Assembly: GCA_019637155.1 (NCBI GenBank) | Contig: JAHBWE010000007.1 | Location: 1-64,000 of the forward strand | Reading direction: 5' to 3' | From: Labilithrix sp. | GTDB lineage: Bacteria; Myxococcota_A; Polyangia; Polyangiales; Polyangiaceae | Length of the DNA stretch: 64,000 bases | Shown here: positions 48,525-56,969 of the stretch, piece by piece | Numbering within the stretch: the first letter of the stretch is position 1 | How the letters are laid out: each line of letters starts with the position of its first letter | Program-made: the position numbers and the translations under genes | Notes under the pieces: model-generated | What the model saw: the letters and a program-made list of their open reading frames with translations, nothing else | Told to the model about the DNA's origin: nothing | The model's database searches: none

Positions 48525-49442
48525 TCACCACTTGACGATGACGTTCGGAGGCGTGAAGTGCGCCTCGCACCGCTCGATGTGGAGCCCGACGGGCAGGCTC
48601 TCGCTCCCGGTCGGCTCCTTCGACGTGACGTCGACTTGCGGGACGATCTGGTCCTGATGGAGGCTCTTCACGATCTCGGGCGGACAGACGAGGCGGACGT
48701 TCACCTCGGCCGGCGTGGTCTTCGCCTTCGGTTGGCCGACGACGGCGACGGCGAGCTTCTTGAACTCCGTCTCGCTCACCTCGCGCGCGATCTCGGCCGT
48801 CACGACGACGCTCGTCGGATCGATGCGGAGGCGCGGGCTCGGCTTCTCGACCGCGAGCGGCCGCGGATAGAGCCCGTCCGCCGTGATCGTGCGGACGTCG
48901 AACGCCTCCGCGCGCACGAACTGGAGCACCATGACGTCGCTCTGCGGGCCGCGGACCTTCACCGTCTTCGGCTCGGACGTGAGCGGTCCCTTGACGACGA
49001 AGCCCTCCGCCGGCGAGCCGACGACGGAGACCTGGACCGGCACGTCGCGCGTGACGCGTTGCTCCCACTTGAGCTCGATGTTCGGCGGCTCGAACTGCTC
49101 GACCTCGACGCGCACGCCGTCGGGCAGGCGCACCATCTTTTGGTTGAAGATGACGTGCTCTGGCGCCTCCGTCAGGTCGACGAGCATGTGCACCGAGCCG
49201 CCGCGCAGGTTGTCGATCGTCTGCGTCGACCCGCGGACGAAGATGCGCACGTCGCGCGGGATCGTCCCGACGAGGACCTTGTCGCCGCTCTCGGCGGGGA
49301 GGTTCACCTCGAGGTCGACGGAGAGCGATCCGCGCGCGTCCTGCCCGCCGTGGACGAGCGAATAGAGGACGAGCGCGAACGCGAAGCTCAGAAGCTTGAG
49401 GTTCAGGTTCTCGGTGAGGGCCGCCTTGATCCGCTCCCACAT
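48525..49442 (-). CDS. ybbR: YbbR-domain protein, CdaR-like regulator of cyclic di-AMP synthesis
   Basis: A 305-residue protein with one N-terminal membrane helix (LLSFAFALVLYSLVHG, about 17-32) and about three extracytoplasmic YbbR repeats of some 85 residues, each carrying a P-x-x-V-x-V-x-G pattern (VLVGTIPRDVRIFVRG, PKTVKVRGPQSDV). In Firmicutes this protein (CdaR) binds and modulates CdaA. It follows cdaA by 6 bp, as in those bacteria. The start ATG precedes the anchor directly. Confidence 0.9.
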   Translation of the reverse strand: MWERIKAALTENLNLKLLSFAFALVLYSLVHGGQDARGSLSVDLEVNLPAESGDKVLVGTIPRDVRIFVRGSTQTIDNLRGGSVHMLVDLTEAPEHVIFNQKMVRLPDGVRVEVEQFEPPNIELKWEQRVTRDVPVQVSVVGSPAEGFVVKGPLTSEPKTVKVRGPQSDVMVLQFVRAEAFDVRTITADGLYPRPLAVEKPSPRLRIDPTSVVVTAEIAREVSETEFKKLAVAVVGQPKAKTTPAEVNVRLVCPPEIVKSLHQDQIVPQVDVTSKEPTGSESLPVGLHIERCEAHFTPPNVIVKW

Positions 49443-49448
49443 GGCGAC

Positions 49449-50534
49449 TTACTCCCCATCGTCCTTCGGCGGCGGCGGGACGGTCGAGGGCCGGAGCGTG
49501 TTCGAGATCGGGAGCGGGGTCGGCAGCGGCGTCGCGAGCGTCGGCGCCGGCTGCATCGGCCGCGTCGCGGTCGGATCCGTCACCCGCTGCGCCGGCACGG
49601 AGTCCTCCGGGATGATCGAGGAGCGGCGCGTGACCGGCGCGATGACCTCCGCCGGCGGCAACGTCACGCGGACGGGGCCCGACGAGGGCACGAGCGTGCT
49701 CCGCCCCTTCTGCGCCGCGGCCGCGCCGCCCTTCTTCTTCGCGCGCGCGCGCTGCCCGAAGAGGCCGAGGAGCGCCTGCTTGAGCGACGCGCCGTCGAGG
49801 TTCGGGACGATGTTGCCGTTGAAGCAGAAGCTGATCGTGCCGCGCTCCTCCGAGACGACGACGACGACGGCGTCCGTCTCCTCCGTGATGCCGAGCGCCG
49901 CGCGGTGACGCGAGCCGAGCGACTTGTCGAGGACCTTCACGTCCGGCATCGGGAAGAAGACGCCGGCCTTCGCGATGCGGAGGTTGCGGATGACGACCGC
50001 GCCGTCGTGCAGCTTGTTGAGCCCCTCCGGGATGAACATGCTGACGAGGAGCTCGCGCTGGACCTGCGCGTCCACGGTCGTGCCCTGACCGACGACGAAC
50101 TCCTCGAGGTTCGCGTCCTGCTCGAAGCAGATGAGCGCGCCCATGCGATGGCGCGCGAGCTCGGTCGCCGCCGCGACGACCTCGTCGATGACGCGCGTCT
50201 CCTGCTGCCGCGACATCCCGGTGAAGAAGGCGCGCGATCCGACGCGCATGAGGCCGCGGCGGATGTCGTTCTGGAACACGACGACGACGATGAGGATGAC
50301 GCTCGAGAGGAGCGACGAGAGCAGGTTGAAGAGGGTGAGGAAGCCGGCCCACTTCGCGACGACGTAGACGAGGAAGATGACGCCGAGGCCGGTGCCCATC
50401 TGCATCGCGCGCGTGCCGCGGAGGACGAGCAGCGCGCGGTAGACGACGTACGCGACGATGAGGAGGTCGGCGACGTCGATCGCCGCTTGCGTCAGCGACC
50501 TTGCAGCGAAGAGATGCCGGAGGCCGTCCAGCAT
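49449..50534 (-). CDS. cdaA: Diadenylate cyclase CdaA (cyclic di-AMP synthase)
   Basis: A 361-residue membrane enzyme that joins two ATP into cyclic di-AMP. Three N-terminal membrane helices (about 18-37, 47-66, 70-88) precede the DAC domain (about 105-245) with catalytic DGAVVIR (DGA 177-179) and SRHRAALG (RHR 209-211). After it comes a Pro/Thr-rich tail of about 100 residues (KKKGGAAAAQ to the end) not found in Firmicutes CdaA. The ATG overlaps the folP stop (TGATG). It is third-to-last before the kinase and HAD genes. Confidence 0.95.
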   Translation of the reverse strand: MLDGLRHLFAARSLTQAAIDVADLLIVAYVVYRALLVLRGTRAMQMGTGLGVIFLVYVVAKWAGFLTLFNLLSSLLSSVILIVVVVFQNDIRRGLMRVGSRAFFTGMSRQQETRVIDEVVAAATELARHRMGALICFEQDANLEEFVVGQGTTVDAQVQRELLVSMFIPEGLNKLHDGAVVIRNLRIAKAGVFFPMPDVKVLDKSLGSRHRAALGITEETDAVVVVVSEERGTISFCFNGNIVPNLDGASLKQALLGLFGQRARAKKKGGAAAAQKGRSTLVPSSGPVRVTLPPAEVIAPVTRRSSIIPEDSVPAQRVTDPTATRPMQPAPTLATPLPTPLPISNTLRPSTVPPPPKDDGE

Positions 50535-51397
50535 CAGATCTTCCTCCGCGGGGTGCCGAGGACGTTGTCGAGATCGATCGCCTGGCGCGTCGCGCGCACG
50601 GCGTGGACGCGGAGGACACGGACGCCGGCGTGAACGGCGTGGATCGCGGCGGCGATGGACGCGCCGTCGCGATCGGCGGCCGCGGCGTCGCGATCGATGA
50701 GGGTGAGGAACGACTTGCGGCTCGCGCCGACGAGGACCGGCACGCCGTCGAGCTTCTCGACGAGGACGCGCGCGCGGCGGAGCAGCTCGAGGCTGTGGCG
50801 CGCCGTCTTCGAGAAGCCGAGGCCGGGATCCATGACGAGCGCCGAGCGCGGGACCCCTCGCGCGATCGCGCGCTCCGCCGCGCGCTCCCAGTCGACGAGG
50901 ACGTCCTTCACGACGTCGCCGTACTCCTGGAGCGACGCGCGCATTCCGACCGCGGGCCGGTAATGCGAGAGGATGAGCGCCGCGCCGCTGCCGCCCGCGA
51001 CGTCCGCGAGCCCCTCGTCCGTGAGGAGCGACACGTCGTTGATCGCGTGCGCGCCGCAGTCGAGCGCGGCCGCGGCGACCTTCGGGCTCGCCGTGTCGAT
51101 CGAGACGCACGCGCCGCGCGCGGCGGCGTGACGGATCGCGGGGAGCACGCGCTCGAGCTGCTCCTCCGCCGGCACCGGCTTGCTGCCCGGCCGCGTCGAC
51201 TCGCCGCCGACGTCGATGATGTCCGCGCCCTCGGCGATGAGCTCGTCGATACGCGCCGCGGCGTCCGACGCCGCGAGGTAGCGACCGCCGTCGGAGAAGG
51301 AGTCCGGCGTGACGTTGCAGATCCCCATCAGGGCTGCACCGCGGCGTGCCACGGCCCCTCGGATCACGTCGGCGAATTTCTCGCTCCGTGCCGCCAT
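50534..51397 (-). CDS. folP: Dihydropteroate synthase
   Basis: This cytoplasmic TIM-barrel enzyme of folate synthesis joins pterin pyrophosphate to p-aminobenzoate. At 287 residues it has family length. Motifs: MGICNVTPDSFSDGG, DIIDVGGESTRPG, AHAINDVS, MDPGLGFSKT, VLVGASRKSF and a C-terminal RVHAVRATRQA for RVHDV. ASRKSF and the loop 2 residues are typical and lack obvious sulfonamide-resistance inserts. The ATG is preceded directly by AAGGAG, closer than ideal. It heads the operon leading to cdaA; the element with inverted repeats lies 49 bp upstream. Confidence 0.95.
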   Translation of the reverse strand: MAARSEKFADVIRGAVARRGAALMGICNVTPDSFSDGGRYLAASDAAARIDELIAEGADIIDVGGESTRPGSKPVPAEEQLERVLPAIRHAAARGACVSIDTASPKVAAAALDCGAHAINDVSLLTDEGLADVAGGSGAALILSHYRPAVGMRASLQEYGDVVKDVLVDWERAAERAIARGVPRSALVMDPGLGFSKTARHSLELLRRARVLVEKLDGVPVLVGASRKSFLTLIDRDAAAADRDGASIAAAIHAVHAGVRVLRVHAVRATRQAIDLDNVLGTPRRKI

Positions 51398-51446
51398 CTC
51401 CTTAGGAAAGGCGTAGCAAGATGCACGCCCCCAAACAAGGTTCTCT

Positions 51447-51848
51447 CTCAACGTCAGGGGCTTCGCCCCCGACACCCCCACCCCGCGAACACGACCCGCC
51501 GCGCTTTGCGCGGCGGGTTGCTTTGCAACCGCTGTGGCGGTCGCGTTCGCGGGGCCCCTCGAAGGGGCCGCCACTTTGCTGCCGCTTGCTGCCAGCGCTT
51601 CGTGCCTCTTGCTGCCGGCGCTTGGTGCCGCTTTGCTGCCAGCGCTTGGTGCCGCTTTGCTGCCAGCGCTTGGTGCCGCCGCTCGAAGCCAATGCTCGCT
51701 CTTCGTGCTTGGGGCGCGGCGGGCTGTTAGTGCGGGCGCCTCGACGGGGCCCCAGAAGCGGCCGCGAAAGCGGGCGCGAAGCGCCCCGAGCGCGCAGCGC
51801 GAGGGCCGTGTCTGGGGTGGGGTGTCGGGGCGAAGCCCCGACGTTGAG
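51447..51848. repeat. 402-bp palindrome-rich element with terminal inverted repeats
   Basis: The arms 51447-51485 and 51814-51848 are inverted copies that match over about 35 bases with three single-base insertions. Each arm holds its own hairpin, GGGGC-TTC-GCCCC (51457-51469) and TCGGGGC-GAA-GCCCCGA (51825-51841). Between them are more stems with three-base loops: 51495-51517 (10 bp), 51516-51530, 51553-51569 and 51772-51786, plus a 24-bp tandem array. There is no transposase or other convincing gene. The right arm lies inside the end of the marR gene. Size and ends fit a non-autonomous mobile element; target duplications were not evident. Confidence 0.75.
51588..51680. repeat. 24-bp tandem repeats inside the palindrome-rich element
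   Basis: About four units of 23-24 bp (cores GCTGCCAGCGCTTGGTGCCG) run head to tail at 51588-51680, with a partial unit before. The two central units differ at one base. The unit length is a multiple of three, but no supported gene reads through them. Confidence 0.85.
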
Positions 51849-52317
51849 TAAGAGCTATGCGCGTTAGTTTGTGTAGCAACTTTAGGTGGCGGGTGAGGTC
51901 GTCGTTGAGGGCGGTGGCGATGGCGGCCTGGGCTTTTTTCCAGATCGGGTAGCCGCGGGTGAGGGTGGCGCGGCCGGAGCGCGTGAGGCGGACGAGGCGT
52001 TCGCGGCGGTCGGAGGGGCTGGGCTCGAGCTTGAGGAGGCCGAGGCGCTCGAGCACGGCGAGGTTGCGTGAGAGCGAGGACTGATCGAGCACGAGCATCT
52101 CGGCGAGCTCGCCGATCGGCATCGGACGATCGGCCGACCATGCGAGCGCTGCGAGGACGGTGAACTGCGTCGCCTTCAGGCCGATCTCGTCGAAGTGGGC
52201 GTCGAAGAGCTGCGTCATCGCGCGGGAGGCACGGCGGAGGTTGTGACACGCGCACTGGAGGCTCATCTCCGCGCAGTCGTCGACGCTCGGCGGCAGCTCC
52301 TTCGGCATGCGTGACAC
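51727..52317 (-). CDS. MarR-family regulator with element-derived C-terminus
   Basis: A 196-residue winged-helix regulator. Residues about 20-150 are a MarR domain: LKATQFTVLAALAW, GELAEMLVLDQSSLSRNLAVLERLGLL (recognition helix) and SDRRERLVRLT (wing). The last 40 residues (from about 157) are Pro/Arg-rich and come from inside the inverted-repeat element, so the native end was probably replaced. MarR proteins normally end near residue 150-160, so function may be kept. Start: GTG with GAGG 6 nt upstream; an ATG lies three codons in. Divergent from the acyl-CoA dehydrogenase across 56 bp. Confidence 0.85.
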   Translation of the reverse strand: MSRMPKELPPSVDDCAEMSLQCACHNLRRASRAMTQLFDAHFDEIGLKATQFTVLAALAWSADRPMPIGELAEMLVLDQSSLSRNLAVLERLGLLKLEPSPSDRRERLVRLTRSGRATLTRGYPIWKKAQAAIATALNDDLTRHLKLLHKLTRIALTQRRGFAPTPHPRHGPRAARSGRFAPAFAAASGAPSRRPH

Positions 52318-52373
52318 CTAGCACCTCGCACGCGCGAATGCAGCGCAGCGACAAAACGTGCGACTCTATCGGG

Positions 52374-54143
52374 ATGGCGCACTTGCCTTCGTCTCCGCCG
52401 TCGGGACACATCCCGGCCCCCGCCACGAGCGCCTCGAGCGACGAGTCCTTCGCGAAGAGCCTCTTCGTCGGCTCCCCGGCCGAGGGCCTCGTGTTCCCGT
52501 TCCCGGAGCCGACGCGGAGCGAGGTCGACGAGATCCATCGCGTGCTCGAGTCGGTGCGGAAGCTCGCGCCGAAGATCGAGCCGGCGCGCATCGACCGCGA
52601 AGGCGCGATCCCGCTCGAGGTCATCTCCGCGCTGCGCGACGCGGGCCTCTTCGGCCTCGTCGTCCCGCGGACGCTCGGCGGCGCGGGCTTCGGCCTCACC
52701 GCGTACGCCCGCGTCGTCCAGGAGCTCGCCGCGCTCGACGCGTCGGTCGCGCTCACGGTGAGCGCGCACCAGAGCCTCGGCCTCTCCGCGCTCCTCTACT
52801 TCGGGAGCGAGGAGCTGAAGGCCAAGTACCTCCCGCGCTGCGCGCGCGGCGAGACGCTCGCGGCGTTCGCGCTCGCGGAGGTCGGCGCAGGCAGCGACGC
52901 CGGCGCGATCCAGACGCGCGCCGATCGCGACGGCGACGCGTTCGTGATCAAGGGCGAGAAGGCGTGGGTGACGAACGGCGGCGTCGCCGACGTCCTCGTC
53001 GTGTTCGCGCGCACCTCGCCGGCGGAGGACGGCGCGAAGCCGCGCCTCACCGCGTTCGTGGTCGAGCGCGGCGCGGGGGTCACGAACGGACCGAACGATC
53101 CGAAGCTCGGCGTCCGCGGCGCCTCCACGACGACGCTCTCGTTCGACGGCGTGCGCGTCTCGCCCGAGCACGTCCTCGGCGAGGTCGGCCGTGGCTTCAA
53201 GGTCGCGATGGAGGTCCTCACCACCGCCCGCCTCGCGCTCGCGTCGAGCTGCATCGGCGCGTCGAAGCGCCTCCTCAAGATGGCGGTCGACCGCGCGACG
53301 GAGCGGAAGACGTACGGCCGGCACATCGCCGAGTTCCCGATGATCAAGGACAAGATCGCGTCGATGACGGCGGAGATCTTCGCGCTCGAGTGCACGACGT
53401 ACCTCACGACCGGCATCGTCGACGCGGGGCGCACCGATTTTTCGGTCGAGAGCGCGATGTGCAAGGTCTTCGGCTCGGAGGTGCTCTGGCGCGTCGCGAA
53501 CGAGTCGGCGCAGATCGCGGGCGGCCTCGGCTACTCCGCGAACGAGCCGTGGGAGCGGATGGTCCGCGACGCGCGCGCGATGATGGTGTTCGAGGGCACG
53601 AACGAGATCCTCCGCTGCTTCGTCGCCCTCTCCGGCATGCAGGGCGCGAGCCTCCAGATCGAGGACGTGTCGCGCGCGATGCGCGAGCCGATCAAGGGCT
53701 TCGGCCTCCTCAGCGAGCTCGCGATGAAGAAGGCGCGCTCGGTCCTCAACCGCGATCGCCTCGCGCGCGCGCACCCGTCGCTCGCAGCGCAGAGCCAGCT
53801 CGTGATCGACTACTCGCAGCACCTCGCGAAGAGCGTCGACAAGGTGCTCCGCCGTCACGGCAAGAACATCGCCGAGATGCAGTACACCCAGAAGCGCGTC
53901 GCCGACGTCGCGATCGACCTCTACGCCCTCACCGCCTGCATCGCGCGGACGACGCGCTCGATCGAGAAGCGCGGCGAGGAGGGCAGCCGCCGCGAGATCG
54001 ACCTCCTCACGATGTTCGCGCGCGCGGCCAAAGCGCGCCTCGCCGAAAACGTCGTCTCCTTCGACGACAACGACGACGAACACCGCAAGGCGATCGCAGC
54101 CAAAACCTGCTCCGACGGCGGCTACCCCCTCGACATCCTTTGA
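52374..54143 (+). CDS. Acyl-CoA dehydrogenase, very-long-chain (VLCAD/ACAD9) type
   Basis: A 589-residue flavoenzyme of fatty acid beta-oxidation. The acyl-CoA dehydrogenase core (about 45-430) has AEVGAGSDAG, KAWVTNGGVADV, the arginine-rich FAD helix and the catalytic Glu in MVFEGTNEILR. An extra C-terminal helical domain of about 150 residues marks the VLCAD/ACAD9 group. The start follows a low-complexity stretch (residues 1-25) which might be non-native; the next in-frame ATGs are far inside. The divergent MarR regulator is its likely repressor, probably responsive to an acyl ligand. Confidence 0.93.
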   Translation: MAHLPSSPPSGHIPAPATSASSDESFAKSLFVGSPAEGLVFPFPEPTRSEVDEIHRVLESVRKLAPKIEPARIDREGAIPLEVISALRDAGLFGLVVPRTLGGAGFGLTAYARVVQELAALDASVALTVSAHQSLGLSALLYFGSEELKAKYLPRCARGETLAAFALAEVGAGSDAGAIQTRADRDGDAFVIKGEKAWVTNGGVADVLVVFARTSPAEDGAKPRLTAFVVERGAGVTNGPNDPKLGVRGASTTTLSFDGVRVSPEHVLGEVGRGFKVAMEVLTTARLALASSCIGASKRLLKMAVDRATERKTYGRHIAEFPMIKDKIASMTAEIFALECTTYLTTGIVDAGRTDFSVESAMCKVFGSEVLWRVANESAQIAGGLGYSANEPWERMVRDARAMMVFEGTNEILRCFVALSGMQGASLQIEDVSRAMREPIKGFGLLSELAMKKARSVLNRDRLARAHPSLAAQSQLVIDYSQHLAKSVDKVLRRHGKNIAEMQYTQKRVADVAIDLYALTACIARTTRSIEKRGEEGSRREIDLLTMFARAAKARLAENVVSFDDNDDEHRKAIAAKTCSDGGYPLDIL

Positions 54144-54171
54144 AGCAGCCGTGAAGCCGCTGAAGCGGTGA

Positions 54172-54259
54172 GCGCTCTCTCGGGGAGCCCGGGGGCGCGG
54201 AGCGCGTCCCCGCGCGACGGCCCCCGGCGGGAGAGCTCGAGAGGGCAGAGCCCTCTCGA
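54172..54259. terminator. Palindrome-rich convergent terminator region
   Basis: Between two convergent genes. A long imperfect hairpin (54172-54236; core CCGGGGGC/GCCCCCGG) is followed by a perfect 10-bp stem TCGAGAGGGC/GCCCTCTCGA with loop AGA (54237-54259). It could stop transcription from both sides. Confidence 0.6.
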
Positions 54260-54261
54260 AA

Positions 54262-54852
54262 CTAGAGAACGCACATGTCGCGCGGCCACACCCGCGCGAT
54301 CTTGTCGTCGACGAAGACGATACACGCGGTGGCGAAGCGGGCCTTCGTCGTGCGTGGGGATGGGAGCGCGTGCTCGACCTCGACGCGGCCGAGGCGGCGG
54401 AGCGCCTCCTTGCGTGTCATCCCCGCCTTCACGCCGTTCGCGCCGCCGATCTCGTAGTCGCGCACCACGTCGGTGACGCCGAGCGCGCGCTCCGCCTCGG
54501 GGGTGCGCTTCACGCGGAGGCGGCGCTGCGCGACGTAGCGCGGAGGGTGGGCGTCGTTCGGCTCGTAGCGCGCGACGATGAAGTCGAGGTTCTGGCGATC
54601 GAACGCGTGGAAGAACCAGCGCGGATGCCCCGGCGTGCCGTAGGCCTTGCCGAACTCGCTCTCGACCGCCTCGCGCGTCTGGACCGCGGTGTGGAGGTCG
54701 ACGTCGACGAACGAGACCACGTCGAAGTCGAGGAGCGCGATCGGCGTCAGCGTGCTCGGGACGAAGTGGCGAGACTCCGCCGTTGGGACGCTCCCCGCGC
54801 ATCCGGAGAGTCCGAGGAGCGCCAATACGACAACGCTCACGGTGGCTCGCAC
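54262..54852 (-). CDS. Lipoprotein of unknown function
   Basis: A 196-residue predicted lipoprotein (GTG start, lipobox LSGC). The mature part is a compact mixed fold; the end has a run of charged residues and finishes RDMCVL. I do not recognise the family. It is the last gene of the leftward group that begins with the TonB receptor, but a 64-bp gap separates it from the ankyrin gene, so it may have its own promoter. Confidence 0.7.
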   Translation of the reverse strand: MRATVSVVVLALLGLSGCAGSVPTAESRHFVPSTLTPIALLDFDVVSFVDVDLHTAVQTREAVESEFGKAYGTPGHPRWFFHAFDRQNLDFIVARYEPNDAHPPRYVAQRRLRVKRTPEAERALGVTDVVRDYEIGGANGVKAGMTRKEALRRLGRVEVEHALPSPRTTKARFATACIVFVDDKIARVWPRDMCVL

Positions 54853-54916
54853 GATCGTCTCATTAACCCTGGATCGCGGACGGCGATCCGTCGAGGCGAT
54901 TTACGTTCGCGATCGA

Positions 54917-55975
54917 CTACTTCACGCGGAACGAGGCGACGCTCTCCCCCGCCTGCCGGCCGCGCGTCTCGTCGCTGAGGTTGGGGCGGTAGTCGCGGTA
55001 CGAGAGGCTCACGAAACGCGTCGGGAGCGCGTAGATCGCGTTCGCGACGAAGAGGTTTCCGCCCATCGACGTCGCCGTCCAGCGCGCCTGCATGCTCTCC
55101 GGCGTCTCGTGGAAGCGCACCTCCGTGAAGCGCACCTCCGCGCCCTCCGCCTCCGCCCGCGTCTGGGCGTTGTGGGCGGCCACGTTCCGCGCGATCGCGT
55201 CCTGGCGCTCGTCCGGATCGAGCTCCTCCGGGAGGTTCACGATCGAGACCACGATCTGCCGCTCGCCCGTGACCTCGAGGTACTCGTAGCTCCCCTCCCC
55301 CTCGGTCTCGTTCCACGACCCGAGGAGCTTGATCTTGAACTCGGGCCGGTCGAACCGCGACGCGCTGTGGGAGAGCTCGAGCGAGCCGAGATCGCTCGGC
55401 GCGAGGAGGATCGACAGCTCCGGCGGCGGCGGTCCCACCTCGTAGGCGTAGCGCGAGGCGTTGAGGCCGTTCTCGTCGAGGAGCGCGCGGTCGGCGCCGG
55501 CGCGTAGGAGGACGCGCACCGTCTCGACGAGGTGACCGCGCGCCGCCTGCATGAGCGCGGTGCTGCCGTGGCGGTTCGCACGGTTCGGCTTCGCCCCCGC
55601 CTTCACGAGCGCGACGACCCCTTCGACGAGGCCGTGCCGCGCGCACAGCATCAGCGCGTCGTTCCCCTCGGTGTTTCCGAGGTTCGGATCGGCGCCGCGC
55701 GCGAGGAGGAGCTCGACCCCGGCGATGTCGCGCGTCGTTCGCGCGTAGGCGCACGCGGCGAGGAGCGCGGTCGTCCCGTCCGGGGCCTGGAGATCGATCG
55801 TCGCCCCGCAGTCGATGAGCGAGCTCATGACCTCGAGCCGCCCCGTCATCGCCGCCATCATCAGCGTCGTGACGCCATCCTCGCGCCGCCAGTCCGGATC
55901 GACGCCGCCGGCGACGAGCCGCGCGATGCGGTCGGCGCGCCCGAGCTGTGCGTAGAGGAGGAGATCCTCGGACAC
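54917..55975 (-). CDS. Ankyrin-repeat protein
   Basis: A 352-residue protein without signal peptide. Residues 1 to about 175 contain five ankyrin repeats (e.g. GVTTLMMAAMTGRLEVMSSLI, GTTALLAACAYA, GNDALMLCARHGLVEGVVALV). The second half (about 190-352) is a beta-rich domain with no match that I know. Ankyrin repeats mediate protein contacts. GTG start. It follows the TPR protein with a 4-bp gap and may act as an adaptor for it. Confidence 0.85.
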   Translation of the reverse strand: MSEDLLLYAQLGRADRIARLVAGGVDPDWRREDGVTTLMMAAMTGRLEVMSSLIDCGATIDLQAPDGTTALLAACAYARTTRDIAGVELLLARGADPNLGNTEGNDALMLCARHGLVEGVVALVKAGAKPNRANRHGSTALMQAARGHLVETVRVLLRAGADRALLDENGLNASRYAYEVGPPPPELSILLAPSDLGSLELSHSASRFDRPEFKIKLLGSWNETEGEGSYEYLEVTGERQIVVSIVNLPEELDPDERQDAIARNVAAHNAQTRAEAEGAEVRFTEVRFHETPESMQARWTATSMGGNLFVANAIYALPTRFVSLSYRDYRPNLSDETRGRQAGESVASFRVK

Positions 55976-55979
55976 GGCG

Positions 55980-56954
55980 TCAACCCGCTACGATTTGCGC
56001 CGCGCGCTCCGCCGCCGCGCGGACGATCGCGTCGTCGAGGAGGCTCGGCTCGCTCGCGTCGAAGGTCCAGTGCCGGAGGGTGCTGCCGGGCCCGAGCTCG
56101 AGCGCAGGGGAGTGCGCGACGGGGACGAACTCGCCGGCGGGGACGAACCCGATCGCGATGCGCACCACCGCGTCGGCGGGGAGGTCACGGAGGACGAGCT
56201 CGCCCGCGCGCGGATCCGCGGCGAGGTCTCGCGTCTCGACGCGCGGACCTTCCCACGACGGCGCGATCGTGACGATCCGGAGGAAGAAGAACGACTCCTC
56301 GGCGAGCTGCTGCGACGCGGCCGAGAGGCTCCACCAGACGTAGTGCGCGCCGCCGGCGGGGACCGCGACGCAGCGATCGGCGATCGGCGCTCGCTCCGAT
56401 GGCGGCGCCACGGTCAGGACCTCGGCCTCCGGATCGGGCTCGGGCTCGGGCTCGGGATCGGGCTGGACGGGCTCGACCTCCGGCTCGGGGGGGAGCGGCT
56501 CCGTCGGCGGGACGTAGTCCTTCGCCTCGAGCTTCTCGAGGAGGGCGCGCGCGGCGAGGTGGTCGGGCTCCTCCGCGAGGACGCGGCGGAGCGTGTCGAT
56601 CGCGCGGTCCTTGTGTCCTTGCGCGGCGTAGATCTCCGCGAGCGTGACGGTCGGGATCGCCTGCGCCTCGGGCCGCGGGACCTCGCGGACCGGATCGACG
56701 AGCGCCGCGCGGAAGCGCTCCGCCGCGTCGGGCAAGTGGAGGCCGCGCTCGACGACGCGCGAGAGCAGGTCGCGCGCGAGGCCGAAGAAGCCGCGCGATC
56801 GCTTGAGCTGCGCCTCGTCGATCCTCACGTCGAGGCGGAGGAGCTCGTCGACGAGCTCGGGCCGCGTGAGGACGCGCGCGCGCCGGATGCCGGCCGCCTG
56901 CGCGCGGAGGACGAGGCTCTCGCGATCGAGCCGCTCGAGATCGACGCGGTCCAT
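55980..56954 (-). CDS. TPR protein with SAP-like N-terminus
   Basis: A 324-residue soluble protein. The N-terminal 40 residues (LERLDRESLVLRAQAAGIRR to LLRLD) have the helix-turn-helix spacing of SAP/Rho-N-like motifs. TPR-like helices follow near 100-145 (AEIYAAQGHKDRAIDTLRRV), then an acidic Pro/Glu linker (EPEPEPDPEAE). The C-terminal domain (about 190-324) contains VWWSLSAASQQ and beta strands and resembles DUF4912-type domains, with low certainty. Operonic between ribF and the ankyrin gene. Confidence 0.75.
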   Translation of the reverse strand: MDRVDLERLDRESLVLRAQAAGIRRARVLTRPELVDELLRLDVRIDEAQLKRSRGFFGLARDLLSRVVERGLHLPDAAERFRAALVDPVREVPRPEAQAIPTVTLAEIYAAQGHKDRAIDTLRRVLAEEPDHLAARALLEKLEAKDYVPPTEPLPPEPEVEPVQPDPEPEPEPDPEAEVLTVAPPSERAPIADRCVAVPAGGAHYVWWSLSAASQQLAEESFFFLRIVTIAPSWEGPRVETRDLAADPRAGELVLRDLPADAVVRIAIGFVPAGEFVPVAHSPALELGPGSTLRHWTFDASEPSLLDDAIVRAAAERAAQIVAG

Positions 56955-56969
56955 TCGGATCGGGTCGTA

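Noticed and set aside
51334-51351. Sigma54-like TGGCAC...GC motif near the folP start (leftward)
   Set aside because: The GG to GC distance is one base too long and it lies inside the folP coding region.
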